This document shows positions 42,045-50,914 of a stretch of 64,000 bases of DNA, in pieces (position 1 is the stretch's first letter; each line of letters opens with the position of its first letter). The notes beneath the pieces were generated by a model. The model was not told the origin of the DNA. It searched no databases and saw nothing but the letters and a program-made list of their open reading frames with translations. The stretch is from Chloroflexota bacterium. Its GTDB lineage: Bacteria; Chloroflexota; Anaerolineae; Aggregatilineales; Phototrophicaceae. The DNA is taken from the NCBI GenBank assembly GCA_016223085.1, contig JACRPS010000003.1:809666-873665 (forward strand), given 5' to 3'. A program made the position numbers and the translations under genes.

Positions 42045-43103
42045 ATGTCGAAACTTGCTGTTACCGGCCTCGTGATCGCCATCCTCCTGCTTGGCGTGAT
42101 GATCGGCATTACCCAGGCGCAGGAGTTTGGCACCAACTGGTCGGCCACGTTTTTCCCGTCCAACAATCTCACCGGCACCGGCGTGCCGTTGACCATCGCC
42201 ACCGGCGGCATCAACTTCAACTGGGGGACGGGCGTGCCGGTTGTCAACGGTGTTGCCGTGCCGGGCATCGGGCAGGATAACTTCTCGGCGCGGTTCACTT
42301 CGACCCAGACATTCGCCCAGGGCAATTACACCTTCACCGCTACCTCTGACGATGGCGTGCGGGTTTACATTGACGGCCTGGTCGTGCTCGACCGGTTTAT
42401 CCCCAGGCCGCAAACCACCGACACGTTTGTCCGGGAAATGACCGCCGGGCCGCACAATATCACGATTGAGTACGTTGAATTCTCTGACATTGCCATGATT
42501 CAATTCCAGTGGGCGTTTGGCGGCGTCGTGCCAACGCTTGGTCCCAGCCCCACGCCCGGCCCAACCGCCACGTCCGCGCCCACGTCGCTGCCGCCGATTC
42601 CACCGGGCGCAATCACCGCAACCGTCATCCGCGCACCGGTGCTGAACGTCCGCGCCGCGCCATCGGTGGGGGCTGACCGTGTGGCTCGTATTCTGCGCGG
42701 GCAAACCTATCAGGTGATCGGACGCGACGAAAACGCGCGCTGGTTCCTGCTGCAATTGAGCAATACGCAGGGATGGGCGCTTGGTTATTATCTGTACATC
42801 CCGCAGAACGAATTTAACGCGCCGGTTGTCAGCGATTTCGCGCTGACCGGCAACCCGGCAGCGGCGTCACCCACTGGCGTGGTAGCGATGGCCTTCTCCA
42901 CCCTGCGGCTACGGGCGCAGCCCACCATCTACTCAGAGCAGATTGGCCGTGTCACCTGGGGCGGCACGGTCGGTGTGGTCGCCCGCACCCCCAGCGGCGA
43001 GTGGTGGCAGGTGGTGTGGAAGGGCACAACCGGCTGGGTGTGGTCAGCCTATTTGCGGGTGGTCGAAGGCAACATTGATACAATTCCAATCGTTCAGCCG
43101 TAG
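42045..43103 (+). CDS. Secreted PA14-like protein with two SH3 domains
   Basis: 352 residues from ATG at 42045 (AGGAG 9 bases ahead). Signal peptide VTGLVIAILLLGVMIGITQAQ. Residues about 20-165 resemble a PA14 beta-barrel (TSDDGVRVYIDGLVVLDRF, AGPHNITIEYVEFSDIAMIQFQW), a carbohydrate-binding fold. A Pro/Thr linker leads to two bacterial SH3 domains (VLNVRAAPSVGADRVARIL…GWALGYYL and LRLRAQPTIYSEQIGRVTWG…GWVWSAYL), usually peptidoglycan-binding. Probably a cell-wall-associated glycan-binding protein. Confidence 0.88.
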   Translation: MSKLAVTGLVIAILLLGVMIGITQAQEFGTNWSATFFPSNNLTGTGVPLTIATGGINFNWGTGVPVVNGVAVPGIGQDNFSARFTSTQTFAQGNYTFTATSDDGVRVYIDGLVVLDRFIPRPQTTDTFVREMTAGPHNITIEYVEFSDIAMIQFQWAFGGVVPTLGPSPTPGPTATSAPTSLPPIPPGAITATVIRAPVLNVRAAPSVGADRVARILRGQTYQVIGRDENARWFLLQLSNTQGWALGYYLYIPQNEFNAPVVSDFALTGNPAAASPTGVVAMAFSTLRLRAQPTIYSEQIGRVTWGGTVGVVARTPSGEWWQVVWKGTTGWVWSAYLRVVEGNIDTIPIVQP

Positions 43104-43128
43104 GATAGTTGTCTGTTTTCAGTTGCCA

Positions 43129-43157
43129 GTAGGGGCGAACCGGCGGTTCGCCCCTAC
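43129..43157. repeat. Palindromic repeat, GTAGGGGCGAACCG type
   Basis: Perfect 14-base arms around G; identical in sequence to 48510-48538 and one base different from 31021-31049. Preceded by a CAGTTGCCAGT tract. Confidence 0.9.
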
Positions 43158-43209
43158 AGAACCCGGTCTATCATCGGTCAACCGTTTTCTATTACTTAAT
43201 CCCGATCAA

Positions 43210-44013
43210 ATGCCAATGACGGACTTGTCCAAGCCGCCGAGCCTGCGGGAACGCCCGCTGCCGCCGCAATCCCTGCTGGCGCATACCACGCACCGCCCCT
43301 TTCCGCCGCCGCGCGGCCCCTGGCTGATGGCGCAGTCCTGGGGCGATCTGCTGTTCGCCCACTGGCCGGTGTCACCGGAGGCGCTGCGTCCTCTGCTGCC
43401 GCCCGCGCTGCCGCTGGACACCTTCAACGGGCAGGCGTGGATAGGGGTTATCCCGTTTGCGATGGATTACATTCGCGGGCGCGGCCTGCCGCCGATTCCG
43501 CTGACGCGCGCCTCGCTCGAACTCAACGTGCGCACCTACGTGATTCGGGATGGCAAGCCGGGGGTGTGGTTCTTCAGTCTGGACGCAAACAACCCGCTGG
43601 TAGTGCTGGGGGCGCGGCTCGGCTTCAAACTGCCGTACTTCAACGCCCGGATGCGGCTGGCACGCGAGGACGACACGGTGCATTACTGGTCCCGCCGCCA
43701 GCATCCCGGCGCGGTGTCCGCTGAATTTAGAGTGGCTTACGAACCGTCGTCGGCGGTGTTTCTGGCGCAGCCGGACACGCTGGAACACTGGCTGACCGAA
43801 CGGTACATCCTGTACACCGCTGGCCAGCACGGCACGATTTACGGCGGTGAAATCCATCATATCCAGTGGCCGTTACAGCGGGCCGAAGCCGACATCCGGC
43901 TGAATACGATGGCCGCCGCCGTCGGTATCGAACTGCCACAGCGCCGCCCGCTGCTGCATTACGCCCGCCGGATGGATATGCTGGTGTGGCCGTTGGAAGT
44001 TGTTGGGAAGTAG
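43210..44013 (+). CDS. DUF2071 (YqjF-like) protein
   Basis: 267 residues from ATG at 43210; a second ATG follows at 43216. The upstream frame overlapping the PA14 gene is not protein-like. Typical segments: GPWLMAQSWGDLLFAHWPVSPEALRPLLP, GQAWIGVIPFAMDYIRGRG, SLELNVRTYVIRDGKPGVWFFSLDANNPL and GTIYGGEIHHIQWPLQRAEADI. This is the uncharacterised DUF2071 family, whose fold resembles acetoacetate decarboxylase. No partner genes. Confidence 0.88.
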   Translation: MPMTDLSKPPSLRERPLPPQSLLAHTTHRPFPPPRGPWLMAQSWGDLLFAHWPVSPEALRPLLPPALPLDTFNGQAWIGVIPFAMDYIRGRGLPPIPLTRASLELNVRTYVIRDGKPGVWFFSLDANNPLVVLGARLGFKLPYFNARMRLAREDDTVHYWSRRQHPGAVSAEFRVAYEPSSAVFLAQPDTLEHWLTERYILYTAGQHGTIYGGEIHHIQWPLQRAEADIRLNTMAAAVGIELPQRRPLLHYARRMDMLVWPLEVVGK

Positions 44014-44028
44014 TCGTCAGTCGTCAGA

Positions 44029-44814
44029 TCATTGCGGTTGCAGTGCTGACCAGAGGGCAGCGCCGGTGTATCCGGTGTCCAAAGCCGCTTCTATCTGATC
44101 GAACATCACCCGCAGCCGCCGTTCCTGCCCGCCACTGGTGAAGATCATGTCCAGATAACCGAGCCGCGCCGGAAGATCGGTCAGGGTCAGCAGGGCACGG
44201 TAGATGCTTTCGACCATCTGCCCCAGGCGCGCTTCGTCATTCAGATCAACGACCTCTGCCGACAGGTAAAAGTCGGTGGTCATGGCGGCGAAGTAGCGCA
44301 CCCGCCCGTCCGTTTCCAGGCAGTTTTCGCCGTAAGCCTCCACGTAGCGAATTTCCACTGCCGCCTGCCCGGCGTTGTCCAGCGCCGTCCGCGCCTGTCG
44401 TTCGACTTCCGGTAACGGCTGCCGCGCCCAGACAAAGCCGCACGGGGCGGGCGTTCCTACCGCGCGAAAGGCCACCACAAGCGCCGTTTCGGTGGCGCTG
44501 AAAACCGCGTATTCTGTCGGCCCCATGCTCGCCATAATGTTGTATGCTTCGGTTCGCCGCAGCGCGTATAGCGTTGGCTCGTAAGCGGCGGAAGGCGTGA
44601 ACGTGGCAGTTCTGGTTGGCGCGGCGGTTTCGGTGGTGGTGAGAAGGGCTTCAGTTGTGCGATTCCGGGCGATGATGAACGTAGCACTGGCGGCAACGGC
44701 AGCAGATTGATTTCGTGCTGCCGTCAGTAGTCCCAGCGCGATGATACCCAGCATCGCCGTGAAAATCAGCGCAAACGCGGCGACGACAAATATACGGCTC
44801 AGGCGTTTGTTCAT
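44029..44814 (-). CDS. Membrane-anchored hypothetical protein
   Basis: 261 residues. An N-terminal anchor (IFVVAAFALIFTAMLGIIALGLLTA), then an Ala/Thr-rich stalk (TTTETAAPTRTATFTPSA) and an outside domain of about 180 residues with two cysteines (GTPAPCGFVW and GENCLETDG) that could form a disulfide. No family recognised. Monocistronic, convergent with DUF2071 with a 15-base gap. Confidence 0.7.
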   Translation of the reverse strand: MNKRLSRIFVVAAFALIFTAMLGIIALGLLTAARNQSAAVAASATFIIARNRTTEALLTTTETAAPTRTATFTPSAAYEPTLYALRRTEAYNIMASMGPTEYAVFSATETALVVAFRAVGTPAPCGFVWARQPLPEVERQARTALDNAGQAAVEIRYVEAYGENCLETDGRVRYFAAMTTDFYLSAEVVDLNDEARLGQMVESIYRALLTLTDLPARLGYLDMIFTSGGQERRLRVMFDQIEAALDTGYTGAALWSALQPQ

Positions 44815-44887
44815 CGGCTGTCCTTTTTTATCTGCTGACAGTGGCGCGCCCCAGGTGTACCCCGTGAAGCGTTGTACGCTGCCTTCC

Positions 44888-44910
44888 GCCGGGGGTTAAA
44901 ACCACCCGGC
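44888..44910. repeat. GCCGGG..GGTT palindrome
   Basis: Imperfect palindrome GCCGGGgGTTaaaACcaCCCGGC immediately before the GAAAACC element, the same arrangement as at 40955. Confidence 0.6.
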
Positions 44911-44914
44911 TGAC

Positions 44915-44988
44915 GAAAACCAGGCCCACTGACGGGGCTGGCAGCGCATTCCTGATTTGAGACAGCGCCTTTAGTGCGCTTGGTTTTC
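44915..44988. mobile_element. GAAAACC-ended MITE-like element, copy 2
   Basis: 74 bases with inverted ends GAAAACCA and TGGTTTTC and an internal hairpin AGCGC-N7-GCGCT at 44964-44980, plus GGCCC…GGGGCT near the left end. Best-preserved copy of this element. Confidence 0.7.
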
Positions 44989-45050
44989 AGACAGTCAGAC
45001 GGCTTTAGCCTCTGGCGACAACCTGTCAAACCTTTATCCTGGCACATATT

Positions 45051-45070
45051 GGGCACAAGGCCTTGTGCCC
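45051..45070. repeat. Palindromic repeat, GGGCACAAGG type
   Basis: Perfect 20-base palindrome with half-site GGGCACAAGG, followed by CCTACCG as in the MITE centre. Confidence 0.8.
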
Positions 45071-45085
45071 CTACCGAATAAGCGT

Positions 45086-46030
45086 TTACCCGTGAAACTG
45101 CGGCAGCACGTCACGGGCGATCAGCTCCAGATCGGCGATGTTGTCCTGTTCCAGCCATTGCAGCATGAAGCGCTCCACGCCCGCCTCGGCAAAACGGCCA
45201 AGCTGCTCGAGGACCGCGCCCGCCGTACCGACGATCAGCCCGCGCGCGATCAGGTCATCCGCCGTCGCGGAATTGCCCCACGCCAGGCGTGCCTCCAGTT
45301 TTTCGCGCAGCGCCGCGTCGTCCCGCCCGAAGATCAACTGTGTCATCAGCGACCGCTTGACGCTGCCCGGTTCGCGCCCATTCTGGCGCAGCAGCGTCTC
45401 CAGCAGCGCCGACCGTTCGCGGTAGGTCTCCACCGGGATAAACACGCCGTTCCACTCGTCGGCGTACTTTGCCGCCAGCGGTAGCGTGCGGATTGGCCCG
45501 TTGCCGCCGATGAGAATGGGCGGCCCGCCGGGGCGCTGCGGACGCGGCAGCAGGATGGCATCGTGCAGCGAGAAATACTCGCCGCTAAATGATACCGGCG
45601 CATCACTGCGCAGCAGCCGCGTGACCACCTCCAGCCCGTCTTCCAGCATGGCGAAGCGGGTGTTCACATCGTAAAACGGCACGCCGAAATTGTGGTGCTC
45701 GCGTTCGTTCCAGCCCGCGCCCAGCCCCAGCACCAGTCGCCCGTTGCTGAGGTCGTCCACACCGGCGGCCATGCGCGCAATGATGGCTGGATGGCGGAAG
45801 GTGATCGGCGTCACCAGACAGCCGAACTCGATTCGCCGGGTGTGGTCAGCGGCGTAAGCCAGTGACACCCACAGTTCAAGCGAATCCTTGTCGGGCGGGC
45901 CGGCATTGGTGAAATGGTCAGAACGGAACAGACATTGGAAGCCTAAATCTTCTGCCGCCTGCAGCAGCCGCCGCCAGCGCGGCCAGTTCAGCCCATCCTG
46001 CCCTTCGATCATTAAACCGATTTGAACCAT
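45086..46030 (-). CDS. LLM-class (F420-type) flavin-dependent oxidoreductase
   Basis: 314 residues, luciferase-like TIM barrel. MVQIGLMIEGQDGLNW, LGFQCLFRSDHFTNAG, LGLGAGWNEREHHNFG and PPILIGGNGPIRTLPLAAKYADEWNGVF are the usual N-terminal, cofactor-loop and C-terminal blocks. Members of this group use reduced F420 or FMN; the substrate is unknown. F420 use fits Chloroflexota. Single gene preceded by repeats. Confidence 0.9.
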   Translation of the reverse strand: MVQIGLMIEGQDGLNWPRWRRLLQAAEDLGFQCLFRSDHFTNAGPPDKDSLELWVSLAYAADHTRRIEFGCLVTPITFRHPAIIARMAAGVDDLSNGRLVLGLGAGWNEREHHNFGVPFYDVNTRFAMLEDGLEVVTRLLRSDAPVSFSGEYFSLHDAILLPRPQRPGGPPILIGGNGPIRTLPLAAKYADEWNGVFIPVETYRERSALLETLLRQNGREPGSVKRSLMTQLIFGRDDAALREKLEARLAWGNSATADDLIARGLIVGTAGAVLEQLGRFAEAGVERFMLQWLEQDNIADLELIARDVLPQFHG

Positions 46031-46330
46031 CTCGTTTTCCTTTGTAGCGTAGTTGCCAGTTACCCGTCACCAGTTGCCAGTCAGGACAGGGCCGGTGTCA
46101 TCATAGATAGATTTTCTGGCCCGGTTGGAACAGACTTTAACGCAAAGGTGCAGCGGGGCAAAGGCGCGAAGGATAAAACTGCCCGCGTGCCTGCCAGATA
46201 ATAACCCCTTCGAAACGTAGGCGCTTGACGCACCACAACCGCGTGGCTATACTCTGAACCGAACAAATATTCTTGCCAATTAAACACGTAATTGTCACAT
46301 CCATACCCTGCTTACCGGGCAGAGCCATCT
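46031..46330. other. Intergenic region with periodic repeats
   Basis: 300 bases. A CAGTTGCCAGTTACCCGTCACCAGTTGCCAG tract spans about 46050-46085 and an AACGCAAAGGTGCAGCGGGGCAAAGG tract spans 46136-46172. No gene, terminator or RNA recognised; the plus-strand glycosylase promoter must lie here. Confidence 0.55.
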
Positions 46331-47221
46331 ATGATGATACTGACGATCTCGACTCCCCCTCACTTCCGCTTCTGGGCGACGGTTTCCAGTCATGGCTGGT
46401 GTATGCTGCCGCCGTTTGATTATGACGACGGTGCCCGCACGCTTTCGCGGGTGCAGCAGCTACGGGATGGTCGTGTTGTCCGGCTGACTCTGTCGGAAGC
46501 GCCCGGCGGGCTGGCGATTGCTGTTGAAGGGGCCGCCCCCTCGCCTGACGAGCAGGCGGAAATCATCGGCGCGGTCAACCACATGCTCAACCTCGACCGC
46601 GATTTCAGCGACTTCTACGCCCACATCAGCGGCCACCCCCGCTACGGCTGGATTGAAACGGTTGGCGCGGGGCGGATGTTATCGTCGCCCACGGTGTGGG
46701 AAGACCTAACAAAAACGCTGCTAACCACCAACACCACCTGGAATATGACCATTCAGATGTGCCGCCGCCTCATCACCCTGGGCGACCCGTACCCGGCTGG
46801 CGGCTACGCCTTCCCCACGCCGGAGCGCCTGGCAGCCATGAACCCCGATGATCTGAATGCCCAGGTGCGCGCCGGCTACCGGGGCGCGTATCTGCATGAG
46901 CTGGCAAACAGGATTGCTTCCGGCGAACTGGACGTGGAGTCCTGGCGCGACCCGGCGCTGCCCTCTGCCGACCTGTACAAACGTATCAAGGGATTGAAAG
47001 GGTTTGGCGACTATGCCGCTGGCAGTATGCTCAAGCTGCTCGGCCACTTTGACCGGCTGGCAACGGACACCGCCTGCCGCGCCGTTTACCGCGACCGTAT
47101 CAACGGTGGCAATGCCGCAGCCGACGACCGGGAAATCGCGGCCTATTACGCTCCCTTTGGCCGCTGGCAGGGACTCGTGCAGTGGATGGACGTGATGGAG
47201 GACGATTTACGCCATCTATAA
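46331..47221 (+). CDS. HhH-GPD DNA glycosylase (AlkA/OGG-like)
   Basis: 296 residues from ATG at 46331. An N-terminal TBP-like beta domain (PPHFRFWATVSSHGWCMLPPFDYDD, RVVRLTLSE) precedes a helical HhH-GPD domain with KTLLTTNTTWNMTIQMCRRL and the hairpin IKGLKGFGDYAAGSMLKLLG. The catalytic aspartate is Asp in FDRLATDTACRAVY. There is no iron-sulfur cluster motif. Probably excises alkylated or oxidised bases in base excision repair. A second ATG follows immediately at 46334. Confidence 0.88.
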   Translation: MMILTISTPPHFRFWATVSSHGWCMLPPFDYDDGARTLSRVQQLRDGRVVRLTLSEAPGGLAIAVEGAAPSPDEQAEIIGAVNHMLNLDRDFSDFYAHISGHPRYGWIETVGAGRMLSSPTVWEDLTKTLLTTNTTWNMTIQMCRRLITLGDPYPAGGYAFPTPERLAAMNPDDLNAQVRAGYRGAYLHELANRIASGELDVESWRDPALPSADLYKRIKGLKGFGDYAAGSMLKLLGHFDRLATDTACRAVYRDRINGGNAAADDREIAAYYAPFGRWQGLVQWMDVMEDDLRHL

Positions 47222-47308
47222 AGGTACCACGCCATCCATTCCTTGCCGGACGCATACTGCCACCTGGCGTGTTGCATCAGTCTGCGATAACAGGCTATTG
47301 TCGTTCAA

Positions 47309-47328
47309 CCGCAGGCTTGAACCTGCGG
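47309..47328. repeat. CCGCAGG palindrome
   Basis: CCGCAGG-CTTGAA-CCTGCGG, upstream of the SDR gene; variant of 41063-41083. Confidence 0.75.
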
Positions 47329-47356
47329 TAATGGTCGTTTAAAGGAGCTAACCTTT

Positions 47357-48088
47357 ATGTCAAACCGTTTACAGGACAAAGTGGCGCTGGTCACGGGCGC
47401 AAGTCGTGGCATTGGTCGGGCAACGGCGCTGGCGCTGGCGGACGAGGGGGCGCATGTTGTCGTGTCAGCCCGCACCGAGAGTGACCTGCAATCGCTGGCA
47501 CAGGAGATCGAAGCAAAGGGCGTGAAGGCGCTGGCCTGCACCGGCGACCTCAGCCAGCCTGAGGATGTGGCACGGCTGGCGCAGGCAACGAACGAGCAGT
47601 TTGGCCGGGTGGACATTCTGGTGAACAACGCTGGTGTTGGCAAGTTTGGCACGCTGGCCGACCTGTCGCTGGAAGAATACGACTGGATGATGGACACCAA
47701 CATGCGTTCGACCTTCCTGTGCACCAAGCAGTTTCTGCCGGGGATGCTGGAACGGCGCGAAGGCTGGGTCGTGTTTGTTGGCTCGGTGGCCGGGCTGTAT
47801 GGTCTGCCCAACGAAACGGTTTACTGTGCCAGCAAACACGCGCAGTACGGCTTTGCCCGCGCGCTGGATTACGAAACCCGCGAGCAAAACGTGAAGGTGT
47901 CGTACATCGCGCCCGGCGGCGTGGATACCTACTTCGCCTTTGGCACGGGGCGCACCGAAGGCGACCCCAGACTGAAAGAGTATCTCGATTCCGACGATGT
48001 GGCCCAAGCCGTCATTTTTGCCGTGACACAACCACCGAAATCACGCGTGTTTTTGATCGGTATGCGTCCGATGCGGGAGCCGCTGTAA
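47357..48088 (+). CDS. Short-chain dehydrogenase/reductase
   Basis: 243 residues, classical SDR. Cofactor motif VTGASRGIGRA (TGxxxGxG), NNAG at LVNNAGVGKFG, catalytic serine in FVGSVAG and Tyr/Lys in YCASKHA. Basic and polar residues after strand 2 (SARTESD) suggest NADP(H). Similar to FabG-type ketoreductases, but no fatty-acid genes are nearby. AAAGGAG ribosome site precedes the ATG. A second SDR at 54425 is not a close copy. Confidence 0.9.
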   Translation: MSNRLQDKVALVTGASRGIGRATALALADEGAHVVVSARTESDLQSLAQEIEAKGVKALACTGDLSQPEDVARLAQATNEQFGRVDILVNNAGVGKFGTLADLSLEEYDWMMDTNMRSTFLCTKQFLPGMLERREGWVVFVGSVAGLYGLPNETVYCASKHAQYGFARALDYETREQNVKVSYIAPGGVDTYFAFGTGRTEGDPRLKEYLDSDDVAQAVIFAVTQPPKSRVFLIGMRPMREPL

Positions 48089-48101
48089 CCGTCTGTGCCT
48101 A

Positions 48102-48129
48102 TTGACACAAACTGCCGAAGTTTGATAAC
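48102..48129 (+). promoter_or_regulatory. Promoter and operator of the ArsR-type gene
   Basis: TTGACA, a 16-base spacer, then GATAAC. The spacer is filled by a perfect 6-5-6 inverted repeat CAAACT-GCCGA-AGTTTG (48108-48124). That placement suits metal-relieved self-repression by the protein encoded 32 bases downstream. Confidence 0.72.
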
Positions 48130-48161
48130 GTGTGTACAGACTGACTGACAGGGACACCGCC

Positions 48162-48473
48162 ATGACCGATGCTGTTGCCACTGCTGTGCTGCCACTGGAT
48201 GATGCGCGCTCGGTTGCGCGCTTTTTTCAGGTATTGGCCGACCCGACACGCGTCCGGCTGCTGGCGGCGCTGGCCGACCAGGAATGCTGCGTGTCCGACC
48301 TGACCGGCGCGCTGGGGATGGACCAGTCGGCGGTGTCGCACCAGCTCAAGTACCTGCGCGAGATGGGGTTGGTGCGCTGGAAAAAACATGGCCGCCACGT
48401 ATTTTACACGCTGGACGACAACCATCTGCGCAATATCCTGATGAGCAGCATCGCCCATCTGGAATGCGGATAA
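48162..48473 (+). CDS. ArsR/SmtB-family metal-sensing repressor
   Basis: About 103 residues from ATG at 48162. Winged helix: VLADPTRVRLLAAL, QECCVSDLTGALGMDQSAVSHQLKYL (recognition helix), VRWKKHGRHVFYTLDD. The C-terminal helix reads DNHLRNILMSSIAHLEC, the SmtB/CzrA alpha5 zinc site DxHx10HxxE/H with the last ligand replaced by cysteine. The alpha3 pair CC in ECC could also bind metal. Probably a zinc- or cadmium-type sensor that represses its own promoter. No transporter is adjacent. Confidence 0.9.
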   Translation: MTDAVATAVLPLDDARSVARFFQVLADPTRVRLLAALADQECCVSDLTGALGMDQSAVSHQLKYLREMGLVRWKKHGRHVFYTLDDNHLRNILMSSIAHLECG

Positions 48474-48477
48474 GAAG

Positions 48478-48506
48478 CTAACACAAAGGCACAGAGACAC
48501 AGAGAA
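48478..48506. repeat. Periodic AACACAAAGGCACAGAG tract
   Basis: AACACAAAGGCACAGAGACACAGAG, units of 8-9 bases. Same class as 11392, 46136, 55228 and 63903. Confidence 0.6.
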
Positions 48507-48509
48507 CGT

Positions 48510-48538
48510 GTAGGGGCGAACCGGCGGTTCGCCCCTAC
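48510..48538. repeat. Palindromic repeat, GTAGGGGCGAACCG type
   Basis: Perfect 14-base arms around G, identical to 43129-43157, between the ArsR gene and the convergent histidine kinase. Confidence 0.9.
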
Positions 48539-48548
48539 GGTTTATCAT

Positions 48549-50087
48549 TTATTGTTCCGCTTCCGTTTCCGGCACGTTGCGGCGCAGGCGCGGGATGCTG
48601 CGGAATCGGCTTATGCCGTTCCCAGCGGCTTGCTGGTGGTGGTCGCTGTCGTCGCCGCAGTCGTCCGTCAGGCAGGGCGGCAGCGCCGGCAGCGTCACCG
48701 TGAAGGTCGTGCCCCGGTTCACCTCGCTCTGCACGGTGATCGTGCCGCCATGCGCTTCGACCAGCCACTTGGCGATGGACAGCCCCAGCCCTGTGCCGCT
48801 GGCGCCATTGTCCGACCGCGCCCGCGACGGTTCCGCCTGGTAGAAGCGGTCGAAGATACGGTCGAGATGCTCCGGCGCGATGCCAATGCCGGTATCTCCG
48901 ACCTGAATCTGTGCCTGCCGCTCATTTACGCGTGTTAGTCGCAGTACGACCTGCCCGCCATCGGGCGTGAACTTGATGGCGTTGTTGACCAGATTCAGCA
49001 CCACCTGTTTCATCCGGTCGGCGTTGCCGATAATACGAATCGGCTCCACAACCGCCAGCCTGATTTGCAAATCGCGGTCTTTTGCCAGCACTTTGGCCTG
49101 CCGGTAGACATCGGTCAGCACGGTATCCAGGTCTATTTCCGACAGGTCGAGCGTCAGGCCGCCATAATCGGCGCGCGCCAGCAGCAGCAGATCGTTGACC
49201 ATGCGCGCCATGCGGTCGGTTTCGCTTTCAATCGCGTCCAGCGAGGCGGCGTCCATGCCGTAGCGTTTCGCCAGATCAAGATTGCCGCGAATGCTGGTCA
49301 GCGGCGTGCGCAGTTCGTGGGACACGTCTGCCACAAACCGCTGCTGCACGCCAAACAGATGCTCCAGCCGGTCCATCATCCGGTTAAAGACCGAGGTCAG
49401 ACGTCCCAGTTCGTCGTTCGGGCCGTGCCAGGGCAGACGCGTTTTGAGGTCTTTGGCGGTAGAAATGCTGTCCGCCGCGCAGATGATACGTTCCAGCGGT
49501 TTTAACGCCTGATTGGTCAGCAACAGCCCCATGCCAAACGAGACGGCCACCGCCAGCGCGCCGCCGATCAGCATAAACACGGATAGTTTTTCGGTGGCTT
49601 CGTTGAGGGTTGCCAGCGAGGCCGCCGCCTGAATGTTATACAACGGGCGCTCCTGGCCGCTGACCGTCACCGTTCGTGTCAGCACCCGCAGTTCCGTACC
49701 GCCGATGGTCACGGTGGTGTACACGGAAGCAAACGTACCCAGCGTGGCCGGGTCCAGCGGGCGGCGGTAGTCGCTGATGTTGCCGGATACCCCGGCGAGG
49801 GTTGGCTCGACGCTGTCCGGGTCAGACCACACCTGCACACCCACCCCCGACGCGCGAAAAATATCCAGTTGTGGCAGGTCAATGATGACGCGGGTGAGGC
49901 TGCCAAACTCGCGGATGGGGTAAGCGCGGCTGTTGGTGATGACCTGCTCGGTTGTGTCCCACAGGGTGGCATCAACCGTTTCCAGCCAGGCGGAGCGGAT
50001 GACCGTGAAGATCACCACGCTGGAGATAACAATAAACCCCGCCAGCAGGCCGGTGTAGAGCAGCGTCAGCTTTTTGCGGATGGTCAT
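48549..50087 (-). CDS. HAMP-domain sensor histidine kinase
   Basis: About 512 residues from ATG at 50087; the longer frame to 50225 lies inside the response regulator gene. Two membrane helices bracket an extracytoplasmic sensor (about 35-180). HAMP, then HisKA with [15 protein letters not shown], and HATPase_c with [21 protein letters not shown] and [14 protein letters not shown]. The start overlaps the regulator's stop as ATGA, so this is a coupled two-component pair. The C-terminus carries an extra tail of about 30 polar residues. Confidence 0.94.
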   Translation of the reverse strand: MTIRKKLTLLYTGLLAGFIVISSVVIFTVIRSAWLETVDATLWDTTEQVITNSRAYPIREFGSLTRVIIDLPQLDIFRASGVGVQVWSDPDSVEPTLAGVSGNISDYRRPLDPATLGTFASVYTTVTIGGTELRVLTRTVTVSGQERPLYNIQAAASLATLNEATEKLSVFMLIGGALAVAVSFGMGLLLTNQALKPLERIICAADSISTAKDLKTRLPWHGPNDELGRLTSVFNRMMDRLEHLFGVQQRFVADVSHELRTPLTSIRGNLDLAKRYGMDAASLDAIESETDRMARMVNDLLLLARADYGGLTLDLSEIDLDTVLTDVYRQAKVLAKDRDLQIRLAVVEPIRIIGNADRMKQVVLNLVNNAIKFTPDGGQVVLRLTRVNERQAQIQVGDTGIGIAPEHLDRIFDRFYQAEPSRARSDNGASGTGLGLSIAKWLVEAHGGTITVQSEVNRGTTFTVTLPALPPCLTDDCGDDSDHHQQAAGNGISRFRSIPRLRRNVPETEAEQ

Positions 50088-50779
50088 TCTTCCTCGCGCA
50101 GCACATACCCTACACCGCGCACGGTGTGAATCAGGCGCGGCATGCCATCGGTTTCGGTTTTCTGCCGCAGGTAGCGCACGTAAACCTCGATGATGTTGCT
50201 TTCGCCGCCGAAGTCGTAACCCCATACCCGGTCGAAGATGACGTCGCGCGTCAGCACCTGGCGCGGGTTGCGCATAAACAGTTCCAGCAGTTCGTATTCC
50301 TTGGCAGTCAGGTCAATTGGCTTGTCGCTGCGGTAGGCGCGGTGTGTGCCGGTATCCAGCGTGAGGTCGGCAAAGCGCAGGATTTCCGGGCGGGACACCG
50401 GCTGCGACCGGCGGAACAGTGCCCGCACCCGCGCCATCAGTTCGTCTACCGAAAACGGCTTGACCAGGTAATCGTCCGCGCCGGCGTCCAGGCCGGTCAC
50501 GCGGTCTTTTACATCGTCTTTCGCTGTTAGCATCAGAATCGGCACGTCGCTGGCCGTCCGCAGGCGTTTGCAGACCTCCAGCCCATCCAGCCCCGGCAGC
50601 ATCCAGTCCAGAATCACCAGATCGGGGGGGTTGTCACGCGCAATCATCAGGCCGGTCTGGCCATCCCGCGCCACGCTGACACGGTAGCCTTCGTAAATCA
50701 GACCGCGCTCGATGAATTGGGCGATACGAGCCTCATCCTCGATCACCAGCACTCGTTCAGAAGCCATGCTCTTGCTCAC
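50084..50779 (-). CDS. OmpR-family response regulator
   Basis: 231 residues; a second ATG at 50767 is possible. The receiver has VIEDEARIA, phosphoacceptor Asp in [13 protein letters not shown], and lysine in [11 protein letters not shown]. The C-terminal winged helix has [34 protein letters not shown] and [10 protein letters not shown]. Binds DNA as a phosphorylated dimer. First gene of the pair with the kinase. A TGACA-N7-TGTCA inverted repeat at 50871-50887 upstream may be a binding site. Confidence 0.95.
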   Translation of the reverse strand: MSKSMASERVLVIEDEARIAQFIERGLIYEGYRVSVARDGQTGLMIARDNPPDLVILDWMLPGLDGLEVCKRLRTASDVPILMLTAKDDVKDRVTGLDAGADDYLVKPFSVDELMARVRALFRRSQPVSRPEILRFADLTLDTGTHRAYRSDKPIDLTAKEYELLELFMRNPRQVLTRDVIFDRVWGYDFGGESNIIEVYVRYLRQKTETDGMPRLIHTVRGVGYVLREEE

Positions 50780-50914
50780 TTTCTATCAATATCGCTTCCG
50801 GCGTCGCCCGGTTCCACCCCGGCAGGAATCACGGCGCAGCAGTCCCCTTGAAACGGAAGCGTTAAGGTTCTGACATAATTAGTGTCATGATACACGTTAT
50901 TGTTTAATACAGGA

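Noticed and set aside
42943-43209. N-terminal extension of the DUF2071 gene overlapping the PA14-SH3 gene
   Set aside because: It overlaps a well-supported gene and a palindromic repeat; family-like sequence begins after 43210.
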